DNA of 54,483 nucleotides from Halobacteriales archaeon SW_7_65_23 (GCA_003022725.1 PXSQ01000081.1:1-54483), one strand, 5' to 3'. Counted from the first letter of the stretch, positions 8,451 to 17,656 are shown. The notes: generated by a model not told the origin, from the sequence alone. Numbers and translations: made by a program.

Positions 8451-8557
8451 CGCTCATCCCGATGAGTAATAACCCGAGTTCAGACGAGACGGATGAGCTG
8501 TCGAGAGTACGAATTTTGAACTGATTTGAGTCGAGTTACGGCTCATCGGGATGAGCG
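8451..8557. promoter_or_regulatory. Pair of palindromic sites in inverted orientation
   Basis: The 16 bases cgctcatcccgatgag (8451-8466) recur as the perfect reverse complement at 8542-8557. Each copy is itself nearly palindromic (ctcatc-2-gatgag). A weaker ggatgag lies between them near 8491. They occupy the divergent promoter region between the GLUG protein gene and the Nudix gene, so they may be operator sites or the ends of a 107-bp foldback element. Confidence 0.5.
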
Positions 8558-8580
8558 AAGAATTACAGCCACCAGTATGA
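8552..8580 (-). repeat. TGATACTG-type dispersed repeat, copy 1
   Basis: Read on the minus strand, this matches the sequence at 41751-41780 over almost 30 bases (tgatactggtggctgtaattct). The shared sequence includes the tgagc end, so it is a true dispersed repeat. It lies just upstream of the Nudix gene. Confidence 0.6.
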
Positions 8581-8636
8581 ATTGCCACCTGATCGCGCTC
8601 CACAACGCACATGAGCCACCTCCACGAGTCGAGGAT

Positions 8637-9101
8637 ATGGAGACGACGCGGCACTTCGTGGCGACAGTTTACGTCGTCAACGACGGGGCGGTAGCGTTGC
8701 ACGAGCACGACCGACTCGGCATGTGGCTCCCCCCAGGCGGCCACGTCGAACAGGACGAACTCCCCCACGAGGCGGCCAGGCGGGAGGTCCGTGAGGAACT
8801 GGGGCTGGATGTCGAGCTGGTCGCCCCCGTCGACGACCTCCAGTCGCCGACTGCCCTGTCGATCCCGAAGCCCCAGCACTTCCTGCTGGAAGATATCAAC
8901 GTCTGCGACGGCGAGGTCGGCCACCAGCACGTCGACTTCGTCTACTACGGGACGGTCGGGAGCCGCGACCTGGACCCGGCGCCGGGCGAAGCTGCCGCCG
9001 AGGAGTGGGAGTGGTTCACCGCGGCGGCGCTGCAACGGCGGGCCGACGACCTCGAACCGGACGTCGTCGAGGCGGGCCGGCGGGCGATCGACGCCGTCTG
9101 A
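8637..9101 (+). CDS. Nudix hydrolase
   Basis: The product has 154 residues from the ATG at 8637 (METTRHFVAT). The Nudix box fits the consensus exactly at residues 35-57: Gly35, Glu41, Arg49-Glu50, Glu53-Glu54 and Gly56. Enzymes of this fold hydrolyse nucleoside diphosphates linked to another moiety, using Mg2+ held by the box glutamates. The N-terminal HFVATVYVVNDGAVAL strand and the C-terminal EEWEWF motif are typical of small housekeeping or damaged-nucleotide hydrolases, but substrate cannot be read from sequence. The frame is open further upstream, but that part overlaps the palindromic elements and is not convincing protein. Confidence 0.88.
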   Translation: METTRHFVATVYVVNDGAVALHEHDRLGMWLPPGGHVEQDELPHEAARREVREELGLDVELVAPVDDLQSPTALSIPKPQHFLLEDINVCDGEVGHQHVDFVYYGTVGSRDLDPAPGEAAAEEWEWFTAAALQRRADDLEPDVVEAGRRAIDAV

Positions 9102-9159
9102 ATCGGCCGATTCGTCGGGGTGTTCCGCGGCTATACCTCTTTTCACTAATTGCTGGCTC

Positions 9160-9269
9160 ATACTGTCGAACGTAACTCTGTGTCACATCGTGACACTCTC
9201 CTGGCTGTATTCGCACGGGTGGACGGCTGAACGTGACGCGTGACTCCACGAAATTACGTCCGACAGTAT
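9160..9269. repeat. 110-bp foldback element with 16-bp terminal inverted repeats
   Basis: The left end atactgtcgaacgtaa (9160-9175) and the right end ttacgtccgacagtat (9254-9269) are inverted repeats with 15 of 16 matches. Inside is a perfect short palindrome (tgtcac-atc-gtgaca near 9181). The terminal motif recurs at 20729-20744. The length and terminal repeats suggest a MITE-like non-autonomous element between the Nudix and YihY genes. Confidence 0.6.
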
Positions 9270-9378
9270 CAGAACTGTTGTGAGCGCTGCTGGCTCCATC
9301 CACTGCGTTGATGGAGAACGCTCCCGGCGCGCACTTGCCAGCAAGCATACTTTCAGAGCGGACTACTAACTTGCCTGT

Positions 9379-10476
9379 ATGGTATCGGTCTCCGACACAC
9401 GGAGGTTCGTGAAACGGGTCTACACGAACTTCTCCGAAAAGAACGTACCGTTCATGGCGGCGGGCATCGCGTACAGCGCGTTCATCTCGCTGGCACCGCT
9501 TTTGATCCTCCTCTTTCTCGTACTCGCCCTGGCTGGTGGTGGCTTGGAGACCCGGATCGTCGAGGTCGCCAATCAGCGGCTGCCAGGACCGATCGCGGAT
9601 GTCGTCCAGCAGATGTTCCAGGAACAATCCGGCGTCAGCAGCGCCTCGGCCGTCGGGCTCGTCGTCCTGGTCTGGGGGGCGCTGAAGATCTTCCGGGGTC
9701 TCGACACGGCGTTTTCGGAGATCTACGAGACCGTCGACGACAACTCGTTTCTGGACAAACTGGGGGACAGCGTCGTCGTCCTCTTCGGTCTCGGGATCGC
9801 GGTGATTGCCACGGTCGGGACGAGTGCCGCGTTTGCCGCCTTCTCGGGCGTGATCCCCTTCACCGGGCTCATCACGCCACTGGTGTTGCTCAGCGGACTC
9901 ATCGTCGCGTTCCTCCCGATGTACTACGTCTTCCCCGATTGCGAGCTGGGCGTACGGGATGTCCTCCCCGGCGCACTGTTCGCCGCGGTCGGCTGGACGG
10001 CGTTCCAGAGCCTCTTCCAGGCGTACCTCGCGTTCTCCGACCCCGGATCGGGGAGCTTCGCCGGCAGCATCATCGTCGTGATCACCTACCTCTACTTCTC
10101 GGCGCTCGTCCTCCTCCTCGGCGCCGTCGTCAACGCAGTGATCGGCGGGCACGCCTCGGGCCGGCCCGGCGGCGTCGGCGAGGGGGCCAGGCCACACCAG
10201 TTGCGGCGCGAGGCGTCGCTCGACCGGGCGGAACTCGACACCTACCTCCGAACGTTGCGCGATCGACTCACGAGCAGCTCCGACAGAGACAGACCCGTCG
10301 AGGGACGGTTGTACCCGAAACCCGACGGTAACGTCCACATCGTCGAATACGTGATCGAAGACGACGACGAGGGCCGCCGGTGGACGGTCGAACTCAGTTG
10401 GACGCCCGCCTCCGATTCGCGGATCGACCGGTCCGAGGAACTGGTCGCTGGCCCGGCCGAGGACGAACGCCAGTAG
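9379..10476 (+). CDS. YihY/BrkB-family inner membrane protein
   Basis: The product has 365 residues. After a basic N-terminal helix (VKRVYTNFSEKNVPFMAAGIA) come about six membrane helices, including the diagnostic AYSAFISLAPLLILL, WGALKIFRGLD and YYVFPDCELGVRDVLPGAL segments of the YihY/UPF0761 family. The family was once called ribonuclease BN, which was later found to be wrong; it is a transport-like membrane family of unsettled role. Residues after about 260 form an acidic soluble tail ending VELSWTPASDSRIDRSEE, a haloarchaeal extension. It is convergent with carB, with a 328-base gap holding a foldback repeat. Confidence 0.88.
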   Translation: MVSVSDTRRFVKRVYTNFSEKNVPFMAAGIAYSAFISLAPLLILLFLVLALAGGGLETRIVEVANQRLPGPIADVVQQMFQEQSGVSSASAVGLVVLVWGALKIFRGLDTAFSEIYETVDDNSFLDKLGDSVVVLFGLGIAVIATVGTSAAFAAFSGVIPFTGLITPLVLLSGLIVAFLPMYYVFPDCELGVRDVLPGALFAAVGWTAFQSLFQAYLAFSDPGSGSFAGSIIVVITYLYFSALVLLLGAVVNAVIGGHASGRPGGVGEGARPHQLRREASLDRAELDTYLRTLRDRLTSSSDRDRPVEGRLYPKPDGNVHIVEYVIEDDDEGRRWTVELSWTPASDSRIDRSEELVAGPAEDERQ

Positions 10477-10639
10477 CGGTTTGAAACTGAAAAACAGCCG
10501 ATCTCGCCCGGTGATCTCAGCTTCCAGACGTCCAGTCCCTTTTCGGTCCGGACGATCACGCGACGGCCTCGGCTGCGGTTCGCGACCGGCTCCAGGGGCG
10601 GGATCTCGATCCGGACAGCCGCCGGGGCGCTGTTCAGCC

Positions 10640-10743
10640 TGATACTGATTGTTGTGAGTCTTTACCGCCGGGGAGTCACAATTCGTGGGCTCCAGCCCGC
10701 GAACCAACCGTTCACGTGAGGTGGTCACGAAAATAATCAGTAT
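10640..10743. repeat. Foldback intergenic repeat between YihY and carB 3' ends
   Basis: It begins tgatactgattgttgtgag and ends with the inverted form ataatcagtat (10733-10743). An inner palindrome gtgggctccagcccgcg and a ttgtgagtc/gagtcacaa pair lie between. The stretch ccgccggggag...attcgtggg (10665-10689) is nearly identical to 20359-20381. It sits between two convergent genes. The rest of the 10477-10804 gap shows no convincing gene. Confidence 0.65.
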
Positions 10744-10804
10744 GAGTGCGGGTCTGCTTCGGACCAGCACTGACTCGACGCAGACTGCCGCCAGCAGAGG
10801 GCCG

Positions 10805-13800
10805 TTACGTGCTCCGCCAGGGCAGGCGGTCGCGGGTCGACTCGCGGCGGTGCTCGAGTACTGACTCCGCCCAGGAGAGCGCATCGTTGAGCACCTCGGT
10901 CGGGTCGTCCTCGAACTCGAACTCGGCCACGTGGTCGAGGTCGGCGTCCTCGTGGCCGCCGATCACGTGGGTCGTCTGCCGGTTGCGGTCGGCGGGCACC
11001 AGCCGCGCGAGGACGTTGTTGTGGGCTTTCGCCGTCTCGTACTCGGTCAGCCGCTGGGACGGGTCGCGGTCGATCAAAATCGAGAACCGGGAGAGCATCA
11101 TGTACGTGGCCGTGTTCCCTTCCTCGGTCCGGCCCTCGATCGCCGGCAGTTCGTCGGCGATCCGGGCGTTGTAGCCGTGGTCGGCCAGCTCGTCCTGAAC
11201 CGCCTGCAGTTCCGCGGTGTCGGCGTCCGCGCTCGACGTCAGCAGCACCGATTGGTCGACAGTGTCGAGCACCGCATCCAACGCGTCGACGAAGGCGTCA
11301 CGCTGGGCCTCGTCGACGCCGAGCGCGCCGAGGTAGCCCGCGTCGGCGATCCCCCGCAGCGTCTCGACCTGGGTCCGCAGGTCCTCGCGGTCCTTGGGCT
11401 GGCCCCAATACTCCCGGAGCTTCGGCCGGTCGTCGATCGGCTCGACGTCGATCGGCTCCTCGGAGTGGCGGATCGCCTCCAGTGACGCCTGCGCGCTCTC
11501 GATCGTCGAGAAGTAGGTGATCGTCTCCTCGACGCACACCTCCAGGACGTCGCGCTCCCGGGAGATCACGAGGTCGATCTCGCCGTCGCGCAGCGCCTGC
11601 TTGACCGCGTCGGTGTCCGGGTAGTCGTCCAGCTCCTGCACGTCGAAGAACTCCTCGAAGCCCGCTACCGGCAGGTCGATGATCGCCGTGCCCTCCAGCG
11701 GGATCGGCTTGCCGACGCACATCTGGGCTTTCTGGTAGGCCTTGCCGAACGTATCGGCGGTGCCCATCACCTCGCCGGTCGACTTCATCTCCGGGCCGAG
11801 GCGCGGATCGCTGCCCGGCAGGCGGTCGAACGGCAGGACGACCTCCTTGACGCTGACCTGCTCGGGGATCTGCTCCTCGTAGTCGAGTTCGTCGAGGCTG
11901 GCACCGGCCATCACCTTCGCTGCGATCTTGGCGATCGGGACGCCCGTCGCTTTCGAGACGAACGGCACCGTCCGCGAGGAGCGGGGGTTGGCCTCCAGCA
12001 CGTACACCTCGCCATCCCTCACGGCGAGCTGGACGTTCAGCAGGCCCACTGTATCGAGCGCCCGGGCGATGTCCTCGGTGACCTTGCGCACGCGGCGGTT
12101 GACCTCCCGGCCCAGCGAGCGCGGCGGGATCATACACGAGGAGTCGCCGGAGTGGATGCCGGCGGTCTCGACGTGCTCCATCACGCCGCCGATGAGGACG
12201 TTCTCGCCGTCGGAGACGGCGTCGACATCGAGTTCGACGGCGTCGGCGAGGAACTCGTCGATCAGGATCGGCTTGTCCGGCGACACCCTGACCGCTTCCT
12301 CGATGTACGTCTCGAGGTCCTCGTCGTTGTAGACGACCTCCATCGCGCGCCCGCCGAGCACGTACGAGGGCCGGACGAGCACGGGGTAGCCGATCTCGTG
12401 AGCCAGTTCCAGCGCTTCCGCCTTGCTCGTGGCGGTGCCGCCGTCGGCCTGGGCGATCCCGAGGTCGTCCATCAGGCGGTTGAACCGGTCGCGGTCTTCC
12501 GCGAGGTCCATCGCGTCGACGGAGGTGCCGAGGACCTCGCAGTCGAGGCCGCGGCGCTGTAGTTCGTCCTCGAGCGGGCGGCCGATGTCGACGCTGGTCT
12601 GGCCGCCGAACTGGACCATGACGCCGTCGGCGTTGGTCGCTGCGATCACGTCGGCGACCTCCTCGGCGGTGATCGGCTCGAAGAACAGGCCGTCGGAGGT
12701 GTCGTAGTCCGTCGACACCGTCTCGGGGTTGTTGTTGACGACGTGGGCGTCGATGCCCATCTCCCGGAGCGCGTCGATGGCGTGGACCGAGCAGTAGTCG
12801 AACTCGACGCCCTGGCCGATGCGGATCGGGCCGCCGCCGACGACCACGACGCTCTCGACGTCGCGGTCGACCCTGAGTTCGTCGCGGTTCAGGCCCGAGA
12901 TGGGATCGCGGGCGGAGTAGTAGTACGGCGTCGACGCCCGGAACTCGCCGGCGCAAGTGTCGACCAGCTTGAAGTCCCGGTCGGAGGTTTCGGCGTCGAC
13001 CTGCTCGACGGTGACCGCGCCGCCGTCGGTCGCGGCGGACTCCTCGACGGCGTCGGAACCGCTCGGCGTACCACTCCCGGATCTCCGTGAGTTCGACGAC
13101 CTCCTCGACGCTGTACCCGCGGTCGAACGCCTCGAACATCGCGTACGGGCGGTCGGGGGTCGGCGTCGCCAGGTAGTCCGCTTCGAGTTCCGCGTCGCTG
13201 ACCTTCCCCCAGTCGACGGCGGGGTCGTACTCCGAGGAGCGCAGCGCCTTCAACAGCGACTCCTCGAACGTGCGGCCGATCGCCATCGCCTCGCCGGTGG
13301 ACTTCATCGCCGGCCCCAGTTCGAACGCGACGTCGCGGAACTTGTCTTTGGGCCAGCGCGGCACCTTCGTCACGACGTAGTCGATGGCTGGCTCGAAGGC
13401 GGCGGTCGTCTCGCCGGTGATCTCGTTTTCGATCTCGTGGAGGCGCTTGCCCAGCGCGACCTTCGCGGTGACGCGGGCGATCGGGTAGCCGGTCGCCTTC
13501 GAGGCCAGCGCCGACGAGCGGGAGACGCGGGGGTTGACCTCGACGACGCGGTACTCGCCGCTGGGCGTGCCGTCGTCGCGCCAGGCGAACTGGATGTTAC
13601 AGCCGCCCTGGATGCCGAGTTCCCGGATCACCTTCAAGGCGGTGTTGCGCATGATCTGGTGGCCCTCGTCGGGGATCACCTGGCTCGGGGTGACGACCAT
13701 CGACTCCCCGGTGTGGATGCCCATCGGGTCCAGGTTCTCCATGTTGCAGATGATAATACAGGAGTCGTCGGCGTCGCGCATCACCTCGTACTCCAGTTCG

Positions 13801-14441
13801 ATCCAGCCGTCGATGGATTCGGTGATCATCACGCGGTCGTCCCGCGAGAGGTTCAGCCCCTTCCGAACCTGCCCTTCGAGTTCGTCCATGTCGTCGATGA
13901 CTCCCGACCCGGCGCCCCCCAACGTGTAGGTGGTTCGCATGATGACCGGCAGCCCCCCGACTGCCTCGACGGCGTCCTCCACCTCGTCCATCGAGTCGAT
14001 GGTGATGGACTCGGGCACTGGTTCGTCGATCTCCTCCATCCGCTGGCGGAACATGTCGCGGTCCTCGGTGGCATAGATGGTGTCCAGCGGCGTGCCCATC
14101 ACGTCGACGTTGTACTCCTCCAGCACGCCTTCCTCGGCGAGTTCGGCGGTGACGTTCAGCCCGGTCTGGCCACCCAGTCCAGCGATCACGCCGTCGGGGC
14201 GCTCCTTGCGGATGATCTCCGCGATGGCTTCGGTGTTGATCGGCTCGATGTACACCTCGTCGGCCATGTCCGGGTCGGTCATAATCGTCGCGGGGTTGGA
14301 GTTGACCAGCACGACTCTGGCTCCCTCCTCGCGCAGTGCGCGACACGCCTGTGCCCCCGAGTAGTCGAACTCGGCGGCCTGCCCGATCTGAATCGGCCCG
14401 CTCCCGATCAGCAGGATCGTCCGGTCCTCGTTCTCTGTCAT
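10805..14441 (-). pseudogene. carB: Carbamoyl-phosphate synthase large chain, with out-of-frame internal deletion
   Basis: From the ATG at 14441 the first frame encodes the carboxyphosphate half (LLIGSGPIQIGQAAEFDYSG, GGLPVIMRTTYTLGGAGSG, VEVNPRVSRSSALASKATG) and runs to IREWYAERF near 13055. From there the other frame carries on through VDTCAGEF, the second ATP-grasp half (VVGGGPIRIGQGVEFDYCSV) and the C-terminal MGS-like domain to 10805. At the junction roughly 30 or more residues of the oligomerisation domain are absent compared with what I know of CarB, and the frame changes. Both halves are otherwise intact and well conserved. The enzyme makes carbamoyl phosphate for arginine and pyrimidines, so real loss would be costly; a sequence or assembly deletion is likely. 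No carA is in the window. Confidence 0.9.
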
Positions 14442-14592
14442 TACCCAGGGGGAGTCCGTACATCGTAATAAACCCGACGAAAGGGTACGAAACTCGCAAC
14501 CGAATTTCGAATATCGTATGCCTCGCGTTTACACGGTGAGTGTTGACACTGCGCGAGATTCGCGGAGATAGCAACTGTTATGTAAATCAGAG

Positions 14593-14667
14593 CGGAGCGG
14601 ACGGGATTTGAACCCGCGACCTGAGGCTCCGGAAGCCCCCGCGCTGTCCAAGCTACGCTACCGCCCC
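14593..14667 (-). tRNA. tRNA-Arg(CCG)
   Basis: On the minus strand a full cloverleaf folds. The acceptor is GGGGCGG with CCGCTCC (one G-U), then U8-A9, a D-arm GCG...CGC, an anticodon stem GGGGC/GCCTC with loop TTCCGGA (anticodon CCG), a five-base variable loop and a T-arm GCGGG-TTCAAAT-CCCGT. The CCA end is not encoded. There is no intron. Confidence 0.93.
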
Positions 14668-14718
14668 TCAAATTGGAAGAAACCTTCGATCAAAGTAGTT
14701 CTGTCGATGTTGTTTGGA

Positions 14719-14738
14719 CATCTTCATTGATGAAGATG
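14719..14738. other. Short perfect hairpin
   Basis: catcttca and tgaagatg form an 8-bp stem around a ttga loop. It lies between the tRNA-Arg gene and the tRNA-like remnant and may be a processing or termination structure. Confidence 0.35.
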
Positions 14739-14756
14739 GGTTGACCGGGACAGTGC

Positions 14757-14806
14757 ACTGCCGATTCCGGATCAAAAGGTTGGGGGTTCAAACCCCGCAG
14801 GCAGTC
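14757..14806 (+). tRNA. tRNA-like remnant lacking the D-arm
   Basis: actgcc (14757-14762) pairs with ggcagt (14800-14805) as an acceptor stem. A T-arm (GGGGG-TTCAAAC-CCCGC) and a five-base variable region are in normal register. Counting back from the T-arm, the seven bases 14765-14771 (TTCCGGA) fall exactly at the anticodon-loop position. The whole D-arm and most of the 5' anticodon stem are missing. This looks like a tRNA gene that lost about 24 bases. The apparent anticodon would be CCG. Confidence 0.35.
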
Positions 14807-14900
14807 TACCATCTGGCCTCGTGGGTCAGACGCTACTCTCGCTGCCCCGGTTTGTTCCACCGGCGCCTTTTCGGTCACGGAGCACGTAGCTCTGACACGC

Positions 14901-15779
14901 ATGCAGTGGCAATCTGACTGGGGCCTTCGCGCCCGCATGGGCGTGACGATGTTCCTCCTGTTCGCGCTGTACATCGTCTTCTTCGCCGGGGTGTGGCTAT
15001 ACACCGGCGGGAGCATCCTCGTCGCCGCACTGCTGATCGGCGGCTTCTCGCTGGTCCAGTATTACTACAGCGACAAACTCGTTCTGCGATCGATGGGCGC
15101 ACAGGCCGTCGAGCGCGAGGAGTACCCGCAGTTACACGGGATGGTCCAGCGCCTCTCCCAGCAGGCCGACCTGCCGGAACCGACCGTCGCTGTCGCCGAC
15201 GACAAGGTACCCAACGCCTTCGCGACCGGCCGGAACCAGGGCAACGCCGTGGTCTGCGTGACGTCGGGCCTGCTGAACACGCTCGACGAGGAGGAACTGG
15301 AGGGCGTGGTCGCCCACGAACTCGCCCACATCAAAAACCGGGACATGATGGTGATGACCATCGCCTCCTTCCTGGCGACGCTGGCGTTCCTGTTCTTCCG
15401 GTGGGGCGCCTTTTTCGGCGGCGGCCGGCGTGGCCGGGGCGGGGGCGGTATCATCGTCGCAATCCTGCTGTCGTTAGTCGTCTGGATCGTCAGCTACCTG
15501 CTGATCCGGGCGCTCTCGCGGTACCGCGAGTACGCGGCCGACCGCGGCGCGGCGGCGATCACCGGCAACCCCCTCGGGCTGGCCAGCGCGCTGATCGAGA
15601 TCTCCGACGAGATGGAGAAGTTGCCAAAGCGGGACATGCGCGAGGAGGCGGAGATGAACGCGCTGTTCATCGTGCCGATCTCGAAGGGAGCCATCGCGAA
15701 GCTGTTCCGCACACACCCGCCGACCGAGAAGCGCGTCGAACAGCTTCGGCGGCTCGATCGGGGAATCGAACGCCGCTGA
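14901..15779 (+). CDS. htpX: HtpX-like M48 membrane metalloprotease
   Basis: The product has 292 residues. Two N-terminal membrane helices (about 15-55) precede a cytosolic catalytic domain with the zinc site HELAH at residues 139-143. Two further helices follow (about 155-205), then RYREYAADRGAAAITG, which carries the third zinc ligand Glu. This is the order found in HtpX, which degrades damaged membrane proteins. The C-terminal THPPTEKRVEQL motif is also typical of the family. The ATG at 14901 lies directly after the tRNA region. Length matches the family. Confidence 0.93.
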   Translation: MQWQSDWGLRARMGVTMFLLFALYIVFFAGVWLYTGGSILVAALLIGGFSLVQYYYSDKLVLRSMGAQAVEREEYPQLHGMVQRLSQQADLPEPTVAVADDKVPNAFATGRNQGNAVVCVTSGLLNTLDEEELEGVVAHELAHIKNRDMMVMTIASFLATLAFLFFRWGAFFGGGRRGRGGGGIIVAILLSLVVWIVSYLLIRALSRYREYAADRGAAAITGNPLGLASALIEISDEMEKLPKRDMREEAEMNALFIVPISKGAIAKLFRTHPPTEKRVEQLRRLDRGIERR

Positions 15780-15834
15780 CCGCCGCTGACCCCGTCGGTA
15801 ACTTGATCGCCTACAAACGACGTTGGAGAGGCGG

Positions 15835-15978
15835 TCAGCGTCGTTCGGTCCGCGAGACCAGCCCCACCAGTTCGCCGTCCTCGACGACCAGCAGCCGGCC
15901 GATGTCGTGTTCCTGCAACGTCCGGAGCGCGTCCATCGCTTCCGTCTCCGACGAGGTCGTCAGCAATACTGAGATCAA
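15835..15978 (-). pseudogene. C-terminal fragment of a CBS-domain protein
   Basis: About 47 codons read as the end of a CBS domain: ETEAMDALRTLQEHDIGRL followed by LVVEDGELVGLVSRTERR and a stop. The same sequence pattern closes the CBS pair of haloarchaeal site-2-protease/CBS proteins. There is no upstream partner; past about 15978 the frame runs into unrelated AT-rich sequence. It is a truncated remnant downstream of, and convergent with, htpX. Confidence 0.6.
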
Positions 15979-16088
15979 CTGACAGGTCGTGTGAAATGAT
16001 ACATAACTAGTCATCAGTTATAAACTATCCTTCACAGGTCAGGGTCAGCCACCCGATCGGGAGTCATGACTGGATTGCGACTACAACA

Positions 16089-16097
16089 TCTATAAGT
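16089..16097 (+). promoter_or_regulatory. Putative TATA box
   Basis: tctataagt lies 28-30 bases before the ATG at 16122, the spacing expected for a leaderless haloarchaeal transcript. Confidence 0.45.
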
Positions 16098-16121
16098 TGT
16101 CAGCCAGACGAACTGGTATCG

Positions 16122-16274
16122 ATGGAGAACGGCATCGTCCTCTTCGCGACAATCGCAGCTGCTGTACTGGCAGTAACAGCCTTCATCACACTCGCGATGG
16201 AACTGCACGTACTGTCGGGCACACTGTTCGTCTTGACCGCGTTCGCGATCTATATCAGGGAAACCAAGAAGTGA
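16122..16274 (+). CDS. 50-residue two-helix membrane protein
   Basis: A clean ATG-to-TGA frame of 50 residues consists of two hydrophobic helices (IVLFATIAAAVLAVTAFITL and LSGTLFVLTAFAIYI) joined by AMELHV, with a basic RETKK end that suggests both termini are cytosolic by the positive-inside rule. It has its own TATA-like box, and the universal stress protein gene follows on the same strand after 124 bases. I recognise no family. The length is ordinary for small haloarchaeal membrane proteins that are often overlooked. Confidence 0.6.
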   Translation: MENGIVLFATIAAAVLAVTAFITLAMELHVLSGTLFVLTAFAIYIRETKK

Positions 16275-16398
16275 GTCTGCCCGAGCGCATCGCCCATTCC
16301 GGGTGAGGTAGCGTCGACCCCGACTCAAAATGACAGACTAGATCACTATGATTAACTATTTTATTTACACCTGAGAACGGCCACACGGGTGAACAAGC

Positions 16399-16827
16399 AT
16401 GTACGACAGTATTCTCATCCCGACCGACGGGAGCGAGGAGGCAGCACAAGCGGTCACACACGGGCTCGAGCTCGCAGAGGCGTTCGACGCGAAAGTCCAC
16501 GCACTGTACGTGGTCGAGAACAAAGCAACGTACATCCTCACGGCGGAACTCGACGACGAGGAGATGGAGGAGTACAAAGACTACGGGCGGGGCGTGGTGA
16601 AGACGGTCGCTGATGAGGCCGCCGACATAGGTCTGGATTCGACCGGCGTGATCAGAGTTGGCCGGATTGCCGAAGAGATCGCGGAGTACGCCGAGGACAA
16701 CGAGATCGACAAGATCGTCATGGGGAGACGCGGGCGCGGCGCCATCGAACAGTACCTCGGAAGCACCTCCGAGAAGGTCATCCGGATGACAGACATTCCG
16801 GTCACGGTCGTCGGCACGGAGCTGTAA
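16399..16827 (+). CDS. Universal stress protein, UspA family
   Basis: The product has 142 residues, a single Usp domain. It starts MYDSILIPTDGSEEA, with the conserved Asp near residue 10 in the ATP-binding fold. It ends with the ATP-binding signature G-x2-G-x9-G-S (GRRGRGAIEQYLGSTSEKV) and the IPVTVVG strand. Members with this signature bind ATP and usually dimerise. In haloarchaea these proteins often accompany osmolyte transporters, and a BCCT gene lies 1.5 kb downstream, though on the other strand. An AT-rich ttttattta near 16359 probably holds the TATA box. Confidence 0.92.
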   Translation: MYDSILIPTDGSEEAAQAVTHGLELAEAFDAKVHALYVVENKATYILTAELDDEEMEEYKDYGRGVVKTVADEAADIGLDSTGVIRVGRIAEEIAEYAEDNEIDKIVMGRRGRGAIEQYLGSTSEKVIRMTDIPVTVVGTEL

Positions 16828-16884
16828 CGGCTCCCTGTCGTGTGTTACCAACGCTCTTGAGTCTGGAGCGCGTTAGGACTCTGT

Positions 16885-17106
16885 ATGTTCGAACACGTCG
16901 TTCAGGGGCTGGCAGTCCTGGAGTTCGCATTCTCCATCGCCCTGATAGCGGGGGCACTGCTGTTGCTCGGTGGGCTCGTTTCGTTCGCGGTCTTCGCCTA
17001 CAAGACGACCAGAGGTGATGGGATGAAAGACCCGAGGGAGGCGATGCCGGAAAACGACGACGAACTTACGGAAGGTGACTCCGACGACGAATGGGACTAC
17101 TACTGA
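16885..17106 (+). CDS. 73-residue single-pass membrane protein
   Basis: Residues about 12-40 form one long hydrophobic helix (FAFSIALIAGALLLLGGLVS). A short basic patch (YKTTR) follows, then a very acidic tail ending in DSDDEWDYY. The architecture suggests an N-out, C-in small membrane protein. It lies 57 bases after the universal stress protein gene on the same strand and could be co-transcribed. I recognise no family, and the acidic aromatic tail is the only notable feature. Confidence 0.65.
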   Translation: MFEHVVQGLAVLEFAFSIALIAGALLLLGGLVSFAVFAYKTTRGDGMKDPREAMPENDDELTEGDSDDEWDYY

Positions 17107-17245
17107 TCCCCCTCCGTCCGGCTCAACCGGCCGTTCGGCGTCCTGTCCAGGGAGTCGAACACAGCGCCCGTCAAAACCGGCCGAGCCAGCGGTTCAACTG
17201 CCACAATCGGACCCCTTATTTCGGTCGAAGCCCAACAGATGCTTG

Positions 17246-17656
17246 ATGATTGAGAAGTTAAAGAAGTACGCGATGCTTCTCGTCGATCCCCCGTGGACGA
17301 AAGACGGGCCGGAGAACTTCACGCTGGCGGTGCCGGAGGCCCACAGCACGTTCAAACGGGGGGACTCCGGGTGGGCCAACCGACCCCCGGCCATCGTTCA
17401 GTGCCCGAGCTGCATTAGCCTGTTCACACACGAGTTCGCCAACGACTACATCGACTGTCCTACCTGTCAGTTCGAACTTCCGCCGGAGGAGTTCGCCGAG
17501 CTACAGCTCGAGGCGTTACTGTGTCCGAACTGTGAGCGCGAGCTGGATCACGGGATCCGACACCCCGGCATGCTCGACGTTCCGGAGTGGGCCTCCTGTA
17601 CTGACTGCCAGTACCACTGGGAGTACCTCCACGACTACGAAAACGGAACGCACTGA
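17246..17656 (+). CDS. Double zinc-ribbon protein of unknown function
   Basis: The product has 136 residues from the ATG at 17246 (MIEKLKKYAM). The frame is open upstream, but that part is low-complexity. Four CxxC knuckles are present: CPSC with CPTC about 20 residues later, and CPNC with CTDC about 25 residues later. Two zinc ribbons are therefore likely. Between them is an acidic PPEEFAELQLEAL helix. Such haloarchaeal proteins are usually predicted to bind nucleic acid or a protein partner, but nothing here tells which. Confidence 0.7.
   Translation: MIEKLKKYAMLLVDPPWTKDGPENFTLAVPEAHSTFKRGDSGWANRPPAIVQCPSCISLFTHEFANDYIDCPTCQFELPPEEFAELQLEALLCPNCERELDHGIRHPGMLDVPEWASCTDCQYHWEYLHDYENGTH

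Noticed and set aside
10242-10559. GTG-initiated minus-strand ORF (MIVRTEKGLDVWKL...) that can be extended upstream to about 10640
   Set aside because: The first 30-50 residues look partly protein-like, but it runs into the YihY gene antisense for 230 bases and has no recognisable domain. It might be a gene remnant, but I cannot support it.
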